A stretch of 38,005 nt of DNA from a virus, in IMG/VR virus record IMGVR_UViG_3300008448_000255, positions 1 through 38,005 of that record, one strand, 5' to 3'. A program made the position numbers and the translations under genes. Of this stretch, positions 1 to 10,253 are shown in pieces. Position 1 is the stretch's first letter. Every line of letters starts with the position of its first letter. The notes under the pieces are model-generated. The model was given only the letters and a program-made list of their open reading frames with translations. It did not search any database and had not been told where the DNA came from.

Positions 1-3000
1 TTTGAAGCATCTGGATTACGCGGTGCAACAGCAGAAGAGATAGCCAAGTATGGCACCAACGGTTTGTCATCCTATGAGCAGGATACTATAAACTTTGATG
101 ATAAGTACAAAGGGTACAATAAGAGTAGACTGCAGGATGCCTATAATACTTTAAAGGCTAAAGAAAGCGCTGCTACCTACTGGACCGATAGATACAGAAA
201 TGCTTTAGTTACTGAGCTAGCTTATCTTAATGCTAAAATCAAAGGTGTAAAACCTGAGATTACAGAAATAGTAAATCCAACAAGTTCACTGCAAGTTAAG
301 ATTGCACTGCAAGGTGACTTTAAGAAGCTTCTCAGACATCCAGAAGTAATTGCTGTAGCAAAGGCTAGAGAAATATCTAATCTCGATGCATTAAATATTG
401 TAATTAAAGATGAGAGGTGGTTGGCTGAAAACAGAGAAATGATAACCATAGCTGGTGTACGTATTCCTGTACAGGGTCTGAACTCTATGGAATTTATGCA
501 GGTTGCTGAATTCTTACCGGAGAACTCTGGTAACATGGTTATTCTGCCAGCTGAGATTGTAGCTAAGTCTGGTTCTGACTTTGACATTGATAAACTATCA
601 CTGATGTTCCCAAGTCTTATCAAGACATCTAAGGGAGTGTCTATGACTAAGCATGATAAGAGTCTAGCACAGAGAGTAGATGCTGATGTTCTTAAGCAAC
701 AGATTACAGATCTCTATCAGCAACTTACTGAGGCTCAGGAAGATGTATTTAATTTCACACAGGAATATCTTAAGGATATACCATATGAATTAAAGAGAGA
801 CTTCCAAGACAGTGTGCGCTCATACAAGCAAGCTATTGCTAAAGTTAAAAATGATATTTGGGATCAGCTAGAAACCGGTGAGATTTATCCAGAGTCTTTG
901 TATGAAGAGATTTATAATCTTCAAGAAGAACTCAATGATCTTTATGCAGCAGCTGCAGCTCCAATGAAAGAGTATAAAGAGTCTAAGCTAAATCCTATCT
1001 TTGATAGAATAGATGACCTGAAAACTCAGATTGCTTCTTCATCATCTAAGGGTATTGAGAATGATTTGCTTAATGCTGTTGTAGATATTATTAGTCTGCC
1101 AAGCAACTTTGTAGACCTTGTTACTCCTAACGGAACTTACTTGGTTAAGCCTCTGGCAGATGATCTGGCTGAAGATGTAAGAGATTACAATCCATTTGAC
1201 ACTGATTCAAATGAGGGTAAGGCTTATACCTATAAGAAGAAAGATAAAGATGTAAAGAGAATCTCTGCTACTAGAATCTTTGAACTGGGGTATAACCAAT
1301 ACAAACAAGAGTCTAACAACATTGGTAAGAAGACACTTGGTATGGGTGCTGTAGACAACAGTTACAATACCGTATTTAACCGTATTGGTGCATACATGTC
1401 TGCATCTGTAGAACTTGGAAATAAAGAAAAAAATACAGAATATAAAGTTACCCAAGTCATCAGAGGAATGAAACATAACACCCTGAAAGTTGGTGAAAAT
1501 GATGTCATTTCTCTATCTAATCTGTATGATGCTAACGAAGAGAATAGAATCTCTACAGTTATTTCTCAGATGATGAATGGTTGGGTAGACGTAGCTAAGG
1601 ACTCATGGGTGTTTGACATACAGGGTAACCCTGAGATTGCATCTACACTGTTGTTTATGATTCAAGCTGGTGTGCCGGTTGATCAAGCAGTATACTTTGT
1701 GTCACAGCCTATTATCAGAGACTATGTAAAACTTCAAAGAAAGATTAAGGGTGCCTTTGCTAGACCCATGAACATTCCTTCCGCAGGAACAAACATGTTT
1801 AGAGTAGAGGCTAGAAGACAGCTGATTGAAAGAATATTACCTGAAGGTTTTCAAAGATATAGTGTAAACAAAAAAGGACAGACTATAGATGCTCTTGGTG
1901 ACATGATGCTTAAGAGAACTGTGTATACTAGGTTAGTTCCTACATTCTTGGAAGAAGAAGAACCAGACTTTAGCATTGAAACACTCAAGAAAAATGTCAA
2001 AGCTAAAAACGGGTATTATACAGATACTGATGCAAAAGCATTTATCCATTTTATAGAGCTTGAGGAGATGGCAAAAGCTACCACAGCTATTAAGTTGGGG
2101 ATGAACTTTGACACAAGTAAGCTTACTTCTTTGTATGACATAAGAGAGAAACTATCTAAGGCTGGAGCACTAGAAGGTGAAACAAGATTGCCCGACAATA
2201 TTGTAGACCTTATAGAAAATAACTCACCTATTGGTAGCTTTAAGACACAGAAGCCTTTGCTAGATATGGTTGCTAATTTGTTCCCACTTAGGGACAATGA
2301 AGCACTTACTGATCATATTGCAAAGATTACTGCTAATATGCAAGACAGTGCCGTAAGAGAAAGGTATGGTAAGTCTTTTATATCTAAGGAGCAGTTGATT
2401 GCTGCTATGAGAAATGACTTTACAAACTTTGTGTTACAGCAATTCCTAAAACATCCCGGTAGATTTAATCCTAAAGGTCCGTACAAAGGTTTAGGTGTAG
2501 AGATGGAAGTTGTTCCTGTAAAGAAACTAAAGTTTGGTGCCTTTGTAGAAAATGGAAAGCTCTATGTAGATATGGACCAGATGAATACAGACTTTAAAAA
2601 AGCTTTGTATGATTCAGCAGATTACCAATCTATAAGAAAACTAGCTAGGGTAAAGCCAATTTATTTTAATAACTCTAATGATCAGATAAACAGAAATGAT
2701 TATTTCAAATTTGTATATGAGAGAGAGTTTTTAAGAAGCACTATCTCATTTGATGATTACTCTAAGACAGTAGACTTTGGTTACAGAGTAGATAGATTAA
2801 ATACTCAGAAAGAAAGTCTTGGTGATATACAGCCGGAAAGACTAGCCTATGAGGAATTCTTGAGAGATACAGCTTTGTTCAATACAATGAACATTGACTT
2901 CATGTTTAAGGATCCCTATGGTTTTGCATACCAAGCAGCTAATATTGCTGGCATGCATCCTGAACTTGCAGTAAAGTATCCATTACTTAAGTCACTATTC

Positions 3001-4167
3001 CCCGTAGAGAGAAACGGTGCAGTAAATCTTAAGTTATCTGAGCTGTTCCTTGATGTAGATAAGATGAATATCTACCATGAAAACCTAGAGGAACTTGCTG
3101 ACCCTAATGTTAAAAAGGTTGATAATGAGCTAGATAACAATGTCATTAGTAAGTTATTTACCATATTCCCAATGTTTGCTTTCTTCCAAGCAGGTCAGGA
3201 TGGTAGAGGTCAGTTCAGCTTAGCAAGAATAGTAAATACTAATAAGTATGCTAAGATCATGGATGTGGCTTCAAATTGGGCACTAAATCAAGTTCTTACT
3301 TCTGATTATGCTCCGATATTTATGGAACAGTATCAAACTTTGTTTGATGCAATGTATGCTAATCCTGTCAAGTCAGATTTAGAAGAAGAGGGTATTGATG
3401 CTATAAGCGATGAGTTTACCAATAATAATAAACCAAGACTTAAGGCTTACTACAATTATCCTTCTGAAAAAGAATCAGAAGACTTTATAAAAACTACTGA
3501 GTATGATCCTAGTGTAAGAGTATTTACTAGACCTGCAACAATGCAAAAATTCCACGAAGAGGTATTGAGTAATCTTAAAGAAGGTACTGTATTTGTCTTT
3601 AATACTAGCACTACTAAGTACTCAAGTACAAACCAGGCATATGCAGGAAATAGGTACAACAATACTTACTTAAAGGACTTAGTACTAAATGATAAAATTG
3701 CAAGTAATAAAAGGGTTCCTATGGCCAATGTTGCTGGAATAGCTACAAAGCCAGATAGCCTTATGTCAGTGGCAGATACATTCCTTACTGATGCTACTTA
3801 CCAGTCCAATATAGAAACTATTGAAAAGAATATACAAAACCTTATTAAGCTAAGAGATGAAGGTAAAATACTGCTGTTTGATGAAAGTGGTTATGGCAAT
3901 GTCTTATTAGGGTATGGGTTCAGTGAGAATTTTACTAAAGAAGATAAGGTGGTAGCAACAGCGCCAGCCCCTGAAACTTTCGTATATTTGAGTAAGAGAT
4001 TGTTTGAAGAGTTTGGTTACATAAATCCTGGTTATAGCAGAGTATCTAAAGTTACAGGATCTGGTAAAGCTCTTGCTGAACAAATAGTTGCTAATCAACC
4101 AGTTACAGATGATTCTGTAAGAGAGAAGTTTAAAGAATGCTTTAAAAGTTTAATAGGTAATGAGTAG
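1..4167 (+). CDS. crAss-like virion RNA polymerase, C-terminal part (5' partial)
   Basis: The frame is open from base 1, so the gene starts outside the window; 1388 residues are visible. At 577-591 it encodes DFDID (visible residues 193-197) in the context SGSDFDIDKL. This matches the DxDxD metal-binding loop of the double-psi beta-barrel in the single-chain RNA polymerase of crAss-like phages, which is packaged in the virion and ejected with the DNA to transcribe early genes. About 1190 residues follow the motif, in keeping with the very large size of this family. The rest is mixed helical sequence without other motifs I can name. The stop (TAG) lies inside ATGAGTAG, so the next gene starts 8 bases before this one ends, implying translational coupling. 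The TTG at 64 is not a convincing start because coding continues upstream. The family call rests on one motif, size and context. Confidence 0.82.
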   Translation, partial: FEASGLRGATAEEIAKYGTNGLSSYEQDTINFDDKYKGYNKSRLQDAYNTLKAKESAATYWTDRYRNALVTELAYLNAKIKGVKPEITEIVNPTSSLQVKIALQGDFKKLLRHPEVIAVAKAREISNLDALNIVIKDERWLAENREMITIAGVRIPVQGLNSMEFMQVAEFLPENSGNMVILPAEIVAKSGSDFDIDKLSLMFPSLIKTSKGVSMTKHDKSLAQRVDADVLKQQITDLYQQLTEAQEDVFNFTQEYLKDIPYELKRDFQDSVRSYKQAIAKVKNDIWDQLETGEIYPESLYEEIYNLQEELNDLYAAAAAPMKEYKESKLNPIFDRIDDLKTQIASSSSKGIENDLLNAVVDIISLPSNFVDLVTPNGTYLVKPLADDLAEDVRDYNPFDTDSNEGKAYTYKKKDKDVKRISATRIFELGYNQYKQESNNIGKKTLGMGAVDNSYNTVFNRIGAYMSASVELGNKEKNTEYKVTQVIRGMKHNTLKVGENDVISLSNLYDANEENRISTVISQMMNGWVDVAKDSWVFDIQGNPEIASTLLFMIQAGVPVDQAVYFVSQPIIRDYVKLQRKIKGAFARPMNIPSAGTNMFRVEARRQLIERILPEGFQRYSVNKKGQTIDALGDMMLKRTVYTRLVPTFLEEEEPDFSIETLKKNVKAKNGYYTDTDAKAFIHFIELEEMAKATTAIKLGMNFDTSKLTSLYDIREKLSKAGALEGETRLPDNIVDLIENNSPIGSFKTQKPLLDMVANLFPLRDNEALTDHIAKITANMQDSAVRERYGKSFISKEQLIAAMRNDFTNFVLQQFLKHPGRFNPKGPYKGLGVEMEVVPVKKLKFGAFVENGKLYVDMDQMNTDFKKALYDSADYQSIRKLARVKPIYFNNSNDQINRNDYFKFVYEREFLRSTISFDDYSKTVDFGYRVDRLNTQKESLGDIQPERLAYEEFLRDTALFNTMNIDFMFKDPYGFAYQAANIAGMHPELAVKYPLLKSLFPVERNGAVNLKLSELFLDVDKMNIYHENLEELADPNVKKVDNELDNNVISKLFTIFPMFAFFQAGQDGRGQFSLARIVNTNKYAKIMDVASNWALNQVLTSDYAPIFMEQYQTLFDAMYANPVKSDLEEEGIDAISDEFTNNNKPRLKAYYNYPSEKESEDFIKTTEYDPSVRVFTRPATMQKFHEEVLSNLKEGTVFVFNTSTTKYSSTNQAYAGNRYNNTYLKDLVLNDKIASNKRVPMANVAGIATKPDSLMSVADTFLTDATYQSNIETIEKNIQNLIKLRDEGKILLFDESGYGNVLLGYGFSENFTKEDKVVATAPAPETFVYLSKRLFEEFGYINPGYSRVSKVTGSGKALAEQIVANQPVTDDSVREKFKECFKSLIGNE

Positions 4168-7100
4168 TTGTCCTAATGTAAATTCCAGAGAATGGAAGAA
4201 TCTAGTCAAGGCTGTTGGTGGCTTTGAAGCACTGCGTGATTTTATGGAGAGCGGTGATATCCGCACTCCTGGAATTGTGCAAGCTAAACTTGACCAAAGA
4301 GAAAAAGATGAACTAGATTCTTTGAATCAGACTACTCCTTCTGAACCAGGTGTATCAGATGAATTCCCTGTAGTAACTTTAGAGTCATCTGCTATGAATC
4401 AGAGACTTGCTCTTGAATCTCAGCAAGAGATTATGAGAGAAGCTAGAGGAAATGAGATTATCAATAAGCTGGTAGATAGACTAAAGGGTCAGACAGGTAT
4501 TCAGGCAACTTTTATTACTGAAGCAGACGCTGCTTACATTGTACAAAATGCTGGTGCCGCCTATAACGGTGAAGCATCATTCTTTAACAATGGTCAAGTG
4601 TACCTGGTAATAGGAAAGGTTACACCGGAGAAAGTTCTACATGAATTTGCACATGCTATTGTAAGAGCTATAGCTGCCGAGAACCCTACTTTATTTGTAA
4701 GTCTTTACAATGAACTAGCCTCTACTGCAGAGGGTCAAGAGATTATCCAAGACATTAGAAATCTCTACCCTAATATGGAGTTTAAGGATAAGCTACAGTT
4801 TATGGAGGAAGCAATTGTTACTTCCATTGGTAGAAAATCTGCAAACAAAATAACTCAAGCAAGAGAAACAGATCTGTTCTCTAAAGTTGTAAGTAAGATT
4901 CTATATGCTATAAAGCAATTACTTAGAAAAATATATAAGGGTAACAAGATAACTGTTGAAAATCTAGATGTAAATACTACACTAGATCAGTTAGCAGAAA
5001 TGCTTGCTAGCAAAGACTTCCAGATTAAAACAGAATTAGTAAGTCAAGCAGACATAGTATCTTTCTCTAGGGATTACAGAGAGGAGATGATCAATGACCT
5101 TGCATCTGTTGAGCAAAAAGAGCTCAATATGATAAGCAAGAGAATGTATAATCTTGTTAGAACTCAGTCTGGTTTCCTAAACACCAAGAACTACAAAGAG
5201 ATTTCTAAAGCTCTCCGTGATAAAATGGAAAGAGCTGACCTTACTGAGATAATCGGTAACCTAAGACTATTCCAAACAGAAGGTGAGAGAATCTTTTCAT
5301 CACCTGAAGAAGAAGAGAAGTACATGGCAGCTCATGCTGAGGCACTTCTAAACAGTATGCTCAGATTTAATCAGGCATCTAAAAGAATTCTTGAGTACTT
5401 CAAAGACATCAATAAGAACATAAATAACAAAGAAGCTTTGCTTCGTGGTTATTATCTGAATAGAGTAATTAAAGACTGGAGCAAGTTTATTAACTACGCT
5501 AAAGATCAGCTAGCACTAAATGATAATTTTAAAGCTGGCCATCCTTTGTTCAATCTTATAAATGAGATGAAGGATAATCTTGATCAGTCTAATAAATACA
5601 GTGACAAGATTTATTCAGCCGGTGTAAGTGAAATGCTTGTAGAGCAACTTACTCCAATGATGTCAAACATTGATGCTCACTATGAGAGAATAATCAAAAG
5701 GTATGAAGACAAAGGAGCTGACAAGAGCATTATAGATTACTATAAAAGAGAATGGGATCTTGTTAGACTTACCCCTGAAAGAATAGAAGGATTGCTAAAA
5801 GGAGAGCTGGGTGATGCGCATGCTCTTAACTCATATCTAGAAGGTTATATGCATAACCAGGATCCAATTGTTCTTGGATTTGCCGGATATGTAAAAGATA
5901 GATTCATGGAAATGAGTGCCATGATTCAAAGAAATTATAATGCATTTATAAATGACATTGAGGGTTTAGTAAAAGATGCTGGGTATAATACAGCATTTAA
6001 AAGAATGCATATGGGTAAAGACATGCTTTACCTAGATGTAGTTGAAAGAGATGAGGATGGTAACCCAACTAAGTCTGTATGGAAGTTTATTAGTCCTTAT
6101 CAAGGATATGAGGGTGAGCAAAAGAAACTAGAAAAAAATCTAGAGGATGCTAAAGCAGAGCTGAATGAAACAAACTCTGATGAGGCAAAGCTTAAGTATG
6201 TAAATGCTATGGCAGCTCTTGAAGCATTCAAGGCTGACTTCATGTACAGACCCTACACAGATGCATACTATTCACTACACGATTTATTCTTAGATGATAT
6301 AGGTAAAGAGGCATACCTCAGAATGCACAATATCCTGGCTAAGATCCGCGGCTTAAACAGCAACGTAACTACACCAGATGAGATATTAGAGAATCTTGAG
6401 GATGCTAAAATCTATTGGAGAGAGTACAGACAATTAAAGTCTATGTACTATGCTGATGGTAGTGCTAAGAAAGAAGGCACAATGGATTATGATGTAGCTG
6501 TTAGATTAAAGGAATACTCTAATAAGTCTAATAAGTTTCACCAGTATGTACAAAGAAAGGGTGCCTTCCAAAATGCTTATCTTGCTTATATTCAGACACT
6601 TAAGGATAACAAAATAGATGGTGTAGAGTATGAGCAAAAGAGAGAAGCTTGGTTAAAGAACAATATTGTAACTAAGCTTAATGCTGAGTTCTACAAAGAG
6701 AGAGCTAGAATATTCTCTGAGCTGGCTAAACTGGCCGGAGATGATCCTACACAGAAAAGAATCATTGAAGTATATGGAATGATCAATAACATGATCAGTT
6801 CTTATAGAGATAATAACTCTCACCCGATTGGTTCTGAAATGCCGGAAGCCCTTCTAGAAAAGATTAAAACTCTTGAGGATGAGCTAGAAGATTTAAGAAA
6901 CAAAGTAGAGACAAAGAAAACAGGTAAACTCACTAGAGCAGACTGGGATTTCTATAATGCTTATAAGGCTAAACTAAAAGCATATGCTGAAGGTACTAGT
7001 GAGGCTCCTTCTGCAGAAGATACTGTAATCTACAGTGAGCTCAGAAATAAACTCAAAAAAGATGGAGCTATATCAGATGAGGAACTAGGTGATATTGAAG

Positions 7101-9754
7101 CAAGAAAACTGCTGTTCCAAGAACTGAATGACCTACAACAAAGAGTTGTATCGCAGGACTACATAGATACTGTAAATGAGTTTATCAGCAATAGCCCAGA
7201 AGCGTTAGAGTATATAAAGAAAGAACTAAAGCAGAGTGCATTTAGTGCGTCTGATATAGAGATGATGAGTTACCCTCAGCATCTTTCTGCTTTGATGGCT
7301 AAGAGTCCTGAGTTTGCTGCATGGTTTAATGCTAACCACATGACCCGCTCATACTTTGATAGCACTGGTACAGAGGTTACTAAGTATGTACCAACAAGAG
7401 CTTGGACATATATTAAGCCTAATAGCTCTAAGTACTATGAGACCACTGATATCTTAGATGAAAATGGGGATGTGGTTGAAGTGATTGAGGGTGTACCAAC
7501 ACTAGCATATTTCTACAGAGAAATTAAAGACTCATACACTGATGAAAATGGTAATGAGGTAAAACTCAAGACTGAAAGAGTCAGCATGCTAGAGGCAATC
7601 AGAGCAGGTAGACCTATAGAAGAAGCTACAGTAGACTCTAGAGGTAGATGGTTACCAAGACAGAATGCTAAGGATCAGAAATTTATGAATCCTAAGTATG
7701 CTGACATGAGATCATCATCTCCTAAGAAGTTTGCGTTGCTGCAAAAGCTTATTGAAAAGCATCTTGAGATTCAGGAAGAGCTTCCATATAACAGTAAACT
7801 AGATTTAGAAGCTCCAAGATACCGTAAGACACAGTATGAGACATTGTCATCTAGAACCCTGGATGAGAACGTTAAAATGAATCCTATATCTGTATGGGCT
7901 AGAAACATTAGAGCTGCATGGACAAAGGCTCCTGATGATGTTGAAGAAGGTTTCAACCCTGCAGATAATCTGGTAGCCGTAAATGCAGACTTGTATGATG
8001 ATGAGTTTGCCAAGATACCAATTACTGGTATGTTTAATCTACCAGAGGATGAGGTATCAATGGACTTACTTACAGGCATGATGAGATACATGCAGTCTGG
8101 TGTAAGACAAAAGACTTTGCTGGACATGCTTCCTATGGCAAGAGCTTTACAGAAACTTGTACAGACTCCTCCTAATAAACTTAAGGAAGACATAGGTGCT
8201 ACTGCTAAAAACATGGGTTACTTGTCCAGAGTAGTAAGTAGTATAACTTCTCCTGTAACAGGTAAGGGTAGGAATATCAGGGCAATGGCTATTAACTCTT
8301 TTATAGAAAAGGAGTTTGAAGGAAAAAACAATGCTGGTTTTGTTAGTGATAACGTAGCAGCACAGAAGTTTGTAAATAATCTTCTTAGTCTGTCATCTAA
8401 GACATTCTTCTCATTTAATATTCCTGCGGCTATTAAGAACAGCTTTGGTGCTAGATTCCAATCTATGATTGAAGCAGCTGCCGGTAATAACTTTAACTGG
8501 GCAGACTATGGTAGAGGAACTGTATGGGCCAACATGGTCACTATGGAAATTAGCATGCAGGTCTATAAGTTTGGTAAGAAGTCAATGAACTACCAACTTG
8601 TAGAACTTATGGATCCTTCTCAAGGTAGACTGCAGAGTCAAATCAGAGAAGGTGCCGGCATATCTAAGTCTGCTACATCAGACACTGTTGACCTGAGCAT
8701 CATGACCAATGTGAGAAAGTGGACAGAATTAAATGCTACTCTCAGCATATTCGGTGCTATGCTTACTAAAGAGCAAGTAGAGGTTACCGATGCCAATGGT
8801 AAGGTCAGCAAAATCACATATGATAAAGCTTGGGAAGTAAAAGATGGAGTAATCCAACTTAAAGATGGTATTGATAAAACTTATGCCCCCGGTGGAGCAA
8901 AGTATAAAGCCTTTGTAAAGAAAGTACATGGAGTTACTATGGCACTGAACGGTGCGTATGATAGCTTCAATCAGCCTATGGCTAACAGATTCCTATTGTA
9001 CAGAATGGTAATGTTCTTGAAAAAGTACTTTACCGAGATGTTCATGAATAGATTCCAAGCCACAGTTAAGGGTGGTAGAATAGTACCTAGATATGATGGT
9101 AACATGGATACCATTGCAATGGGTTACTATGTAGAGTTCTTCAAAGCAGTAAAGAACATGTTTACCTTGTATAAGGGTAACCTCAGAAACATGACTGAGG
9201 GTGAGATAATGGCCTCTAAGAAAACACTAGCTGAAATAGGATTGCTTGTAATTTTATCTCAACTTCTTATAGGACTTCTGTTTGGATGGGATCCTGATGA
9301 TGAAGATAGATATGAGAAGCTCAGACAAAAGAGTGGAGCACTACCATTCCTAGGTGTAGCAGATGATCCTGATCATCCATTTAGAGCACAGGGCTGGTTT
9401 GAGAATCACCTGCTGAATCTTGCAATCCAAGTAGAAGCTGAGAATGATTCATGGTTACCATATCCGGGCATGGGTCTAGATGCATATGCAGATATGTTTA
9501 AACTAGAGTCAATTGCAATGACAGCAACTGTAGATAGATGGGTAGACCTTATAGGTCAGGCTACAAACTATGTAGACTATTTAGTTACTGGTGACCAGAA
9601 AGCTCTTTACAAAAGAGAAGTTGGTCCATATGACTGGCAGCAACAAGGCAGTGCAAAGTTTTTAAATCATTTGATGAAAACACTTACATTTACGGGTACA
9701 TCCGTACAACCAATTCAAGGAATAAAAGGATTAGAATCAAGAGAAAATAGATAA
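4160..9754 (+). CDS. giant zincin metalloprotease-domain protein, probable virion cargo
   Basis: A protein of 1864 aa. Near the N terminus (residues 161-165) it has HEFAH, the HExxH zinc-binding and catalytic motif of zincin metallopeptidases. E216 or E217 in FMEEAIV could be the third ligand, as in gluzincins. Most of the remainder is highly charged and helical with likely coiled coils (roughly 290-480, 660-700 and 900-950). A hydrophobic stretch at about 1693-1713 (AEIGLLVILSQLLIGLLFGW) could be membrane-inserting. Giant proteins next to the RNA polymerase in crAss-like phages are thought to be packaged and ejected, and zincin domains are reported among them. The protease might mature cargo or cut a host protein; the sequence does not say which. 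Start ATG overlaps the polymerase stop by 8 bases; the stop overlaps the next start (TAATG). Confidence 0.75.
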   Translation: MSSCPNVNSREWKNLVKAVGGFEALRDFMESGDIRTPGIVQAKLDQREKDELDSLNQTTPSEPGVSDEFPVVTLESSAMNQRLALESQQEIMREARGNEIINKLVDRLKGQTGIQATFITEADAAYIVQNAGAAYNGEASFFNNGQVYLVIGKVTPEKVLHEFAHAIVRAIAAENPTLFVSLYNELASTAEGQEIIQDIRNLYPNMEFKDKLQFMEEAIVTSIGRKSANKITQARETDLFSKVVSKILYAIKQLLRKIYKGNKITVENLDVNTTLDQLAEMLASKDFQIKTELVSQADIVSFSRDYREEMINDLASVEQKELNMISKRMYNLVRTQSGFLNTKNYKEISKALRDKMERADLTEIIGNLRLFQTEGERIFSSPEEEEKYMAAHAEALLNSMLRFNQASKRILEYFKDINKNINNKEALLRGYYLNRVIKDWSKFINYAKDQLALNDNFKAGHPLFNLINEMKDNLDQSNKYSDKIYSAGVSEMLVEQLTPMMSNIDAHYERIIKRYEDKGADKSIIDYYKREWDLVRLTPERIEGLLKGELGDAHALNSYLEGYMHNQDPIVLGFAGYVKDRFMEMSAMIQRNYNAFINDIEGLVKDAGYNTAFKRMHMGKDMLYLDVVERDEDGNPTKSVWKFISPYQGYEGEQKKLEKNLEDAKAELNETNSDEAKLKYVNAMAALEAFKADFMYRPYTDAYYSLHDLFLDDIGKEAYLRMHNILAKIRGLNSNVTTPDEILENLEDAKIYWREYRQLKSMYYADGSAKKEGTMDYDVAVRLKEYSNKSNKFHQYVQRKGAFQNAYLAYIQTLKDNKIDGVEYEQKREAWLKNNIVTKLNAEFYKERARIFSELAKLAGDDPTQKRIIEVYGMINNMISSYRDNNSHPIGSEMPEALLEKIKTLEDELEDLRNKVETKKTGKLTRADWDFYNAYKAKLKAYAEGTSEAPSAEDTVIYSELRNKLKKDGAISDEELGDIEARKLLFQELNDLQQRVVSQDYIDTVNEFISNSPEALEYIKKELKQSAFSASDIEMMSYPQHLSALMAKSPEFAAWFNANHMTRSYFDSTGTEVTKYVPTRAWTYIKPNSSKYYETTDILDENGDVVEVIEGVPTLAYFYREIKDSYTDENGNEVKLKTERVSMLEAIRAGRPIEEATVDSRGRWLPRQNAKDQKFMNPKYADMRSSSPKKFALLQKLIEKHLEIQEELPYNSKLDLEAPRYRKTQYETLSSRTLDENVKMNPISVWARNIRAAWTKAPDDVEEGFNPADNLVAVNADLYDDEFAKIPITGMFNLPEDEVSMDLLTGMMRYMQSGVRQKTLLDMLPMARALQKLVQTPPNKLKEDIGATAKNMGYLSRVVSSITSPVTGKGRNIRAMAINSFIEKEFEGKNNAGFVSDNVAAQKFVNNLLSLSSKTFFSFNIPAAIKNSFGARFQSMIEAAAGNNFNWADYGRGTVWANMVTMEISMQVYKFGKKSMNYQLVELMDPSQGRLQSQIREGAGISKSATSDTVDLSIMTNVRKWTELNATLSIFGAMLTKEQVEVTDANGKVSKITYDKAWEVKDGVIQLKDGIDKTYAPGGAKYKAFVKKVHGVTMALNGAYDSFNQPMANRFLLYRMVMFLKKYFTEMFMNRFQATVKGGRIVPRYDGNMDTIAMGYYVEFFKAVKNMFTLYKGNLRNMTEGEIMASKKTLAEIGLLVILSQLLIGLLFGWDPDDEDRYEKLRQKSGALPFLGVADDPDHPFRAQGWFENHLLNLAIQVEAENDSWLPYPGMGLDAYADMFKLESIAMTATVDRWVDLIGQATNYVDYLVTGDQKALYKREVGPYDWQQQGSAKFLNHLMKTLTFTGTSVQPIQGIKGLESRENR

Positions 9755-9897
9755 TGGCAAAAACAGTAGCAGTAAAGAATGCCTTTGCACCAAAGGGCAC
9801 AAGAAAGAAAAGACCTGGAGTAATCTCCAAGACTAAGAATAGTGGTCTAAAGTCTAGTAAGAACTATAAGAAACAGTATAGGGGACAAGGTAGATAA
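9754..9897 (+). CDS. 47-aa lysine/arginine-rich small protein
   Basis: A short gene beginning one base inside the previous stop (TAATG) and ending just before the terminator palindrome. The product begins MAKTVAVKNAFAPKGTRKKR and ends KKQYRGQGR. Roughly a third of its residues are Lys or Arg, with no acidic residue and no hydrophobic core, so it is probably unstructured and nucleic-acid binding or a small virion peptide. Codon use (AGA, AAG, GTA) matches the upstream giant genes, and its position as last gene of the rightward virion operon supports a structural role. Similar short basic proteins are, to my recollection, found at this place in crAss-like phages; that is unverified here. Its function is unknown. 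Confidence 0.75.
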   Translation: MAKTVAVKNAFAPKGTRKKRPGVISKTKNSGLKSSKNYKKQYRGQGR

Positions 9898-9936
9898 CTA
9901 GATGTAACCCCCTAAGTTAATAGGGGGCTACACTAG
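9898..9936. terminator. bidirectional terminator palindrome between converging operons
   Basis: The arms are CTAG-a-TGTA-a-CCCCCT and AGGGGG-c-TACA-CTAG, separated by an 8-base loop (aagttaat). The core is a 6-bp GC-rich stem extended by two further 4-bp blocks with single-base mismatches. On the + strand the run after the hairpin is atatttta; on the - strand the U tract is poor. It lies between the stop at 9897 and the stop at 9942 of the opposing gene, so it probably ends transcription from both sides. Confidence 0.8.
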
Positions 9937-9941
9937 ATATT

Positions 9942-10253
9942 TTACTTCTCTTCTGCTTCTTGGTCACCAAATACAGTAAACTGAGTTCCTTCCTCAAGAA
10001 AGGTTAGGAACTTCTCAGCCATTAACTGAGTCATGATGATCTGATTGATGGTAGCAGAGAATAAGTCAGCACCCATAGTTGTTAAACCTGTGGTGTTTCT
10101 TACCTCCATTACGTGTTCTTTCAACATATCAGCTGTCTCAGCTAATGTCTTTTTGATTTTGTCTACCTTTTCATTACTAGAAGGAGTTTCTGTAACACCT
10201 ACTAACTTTTGACCAAAGGTTCTTACCTTAGATTCCTGGAAGTGCGAGTCCAT
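9942..10253 (-). CDS. Acb2-like small helical protein (putative cyclic-nucleotide sponge)
   Basis: A 103-aa protein. The segment VGVTETPSSNEKVDKIKK (18-35) followed by a long helix (36-52), a short linker and a second amphipathic helix (62-86, LFSATINQIIMTQLMAEKFL) resembles the helical-hairpin layout of Acb2/Vs.4-type phage proteins. Members of that group bind cyclic di- or oligonucleotides and block CBASS signalling. The resemblance is by eye: a Gx(T)x(N/S)P..N..V..IK lead-in, then two helices of the usual spacing. The tail (GDQEAEEK) is acidic. It is the last gene of the leftward block, overlapping the upstream gene by 26 bases. It could instead be an unrelated helical hairpin. Confidence 0.5.
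   Translation of the reverse strand: MDSHFQESKVRTFGQKLVGVTETPSSNEKVDKIKKTLAETADMLKEHVMEVRNTTGLTTMGADLFSATINQIIMTQLMAEKFLTFLEEGTQFTVFGDQEAEEK

Noticed and set aside
222-623. 133-codon - strand frame over the DFDID region of the polymerase
   Set aside because: The + strand carries the catalytic motif; the antisense frame is a shadow.
4165-4167. TAG stop of the polymerase gene as a possible reassigned codon
   Set aside because: Some crAss-like phages read TAG as an amino acid, but here another gene starts across the stop, the gene at 32708-32935 also ends with TAG at a sensible place, and no suppressor tRNA with CUA anticodon is seen in the window.
7771-8214. 147-codon open frame on the - strand inside the zincin giant gene
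   Set aside because: The + strand frame here has consistent codon use and continues the 1864-aa protein; the antisense product has a Ser/Leu-rich composition typical of shadow frames.
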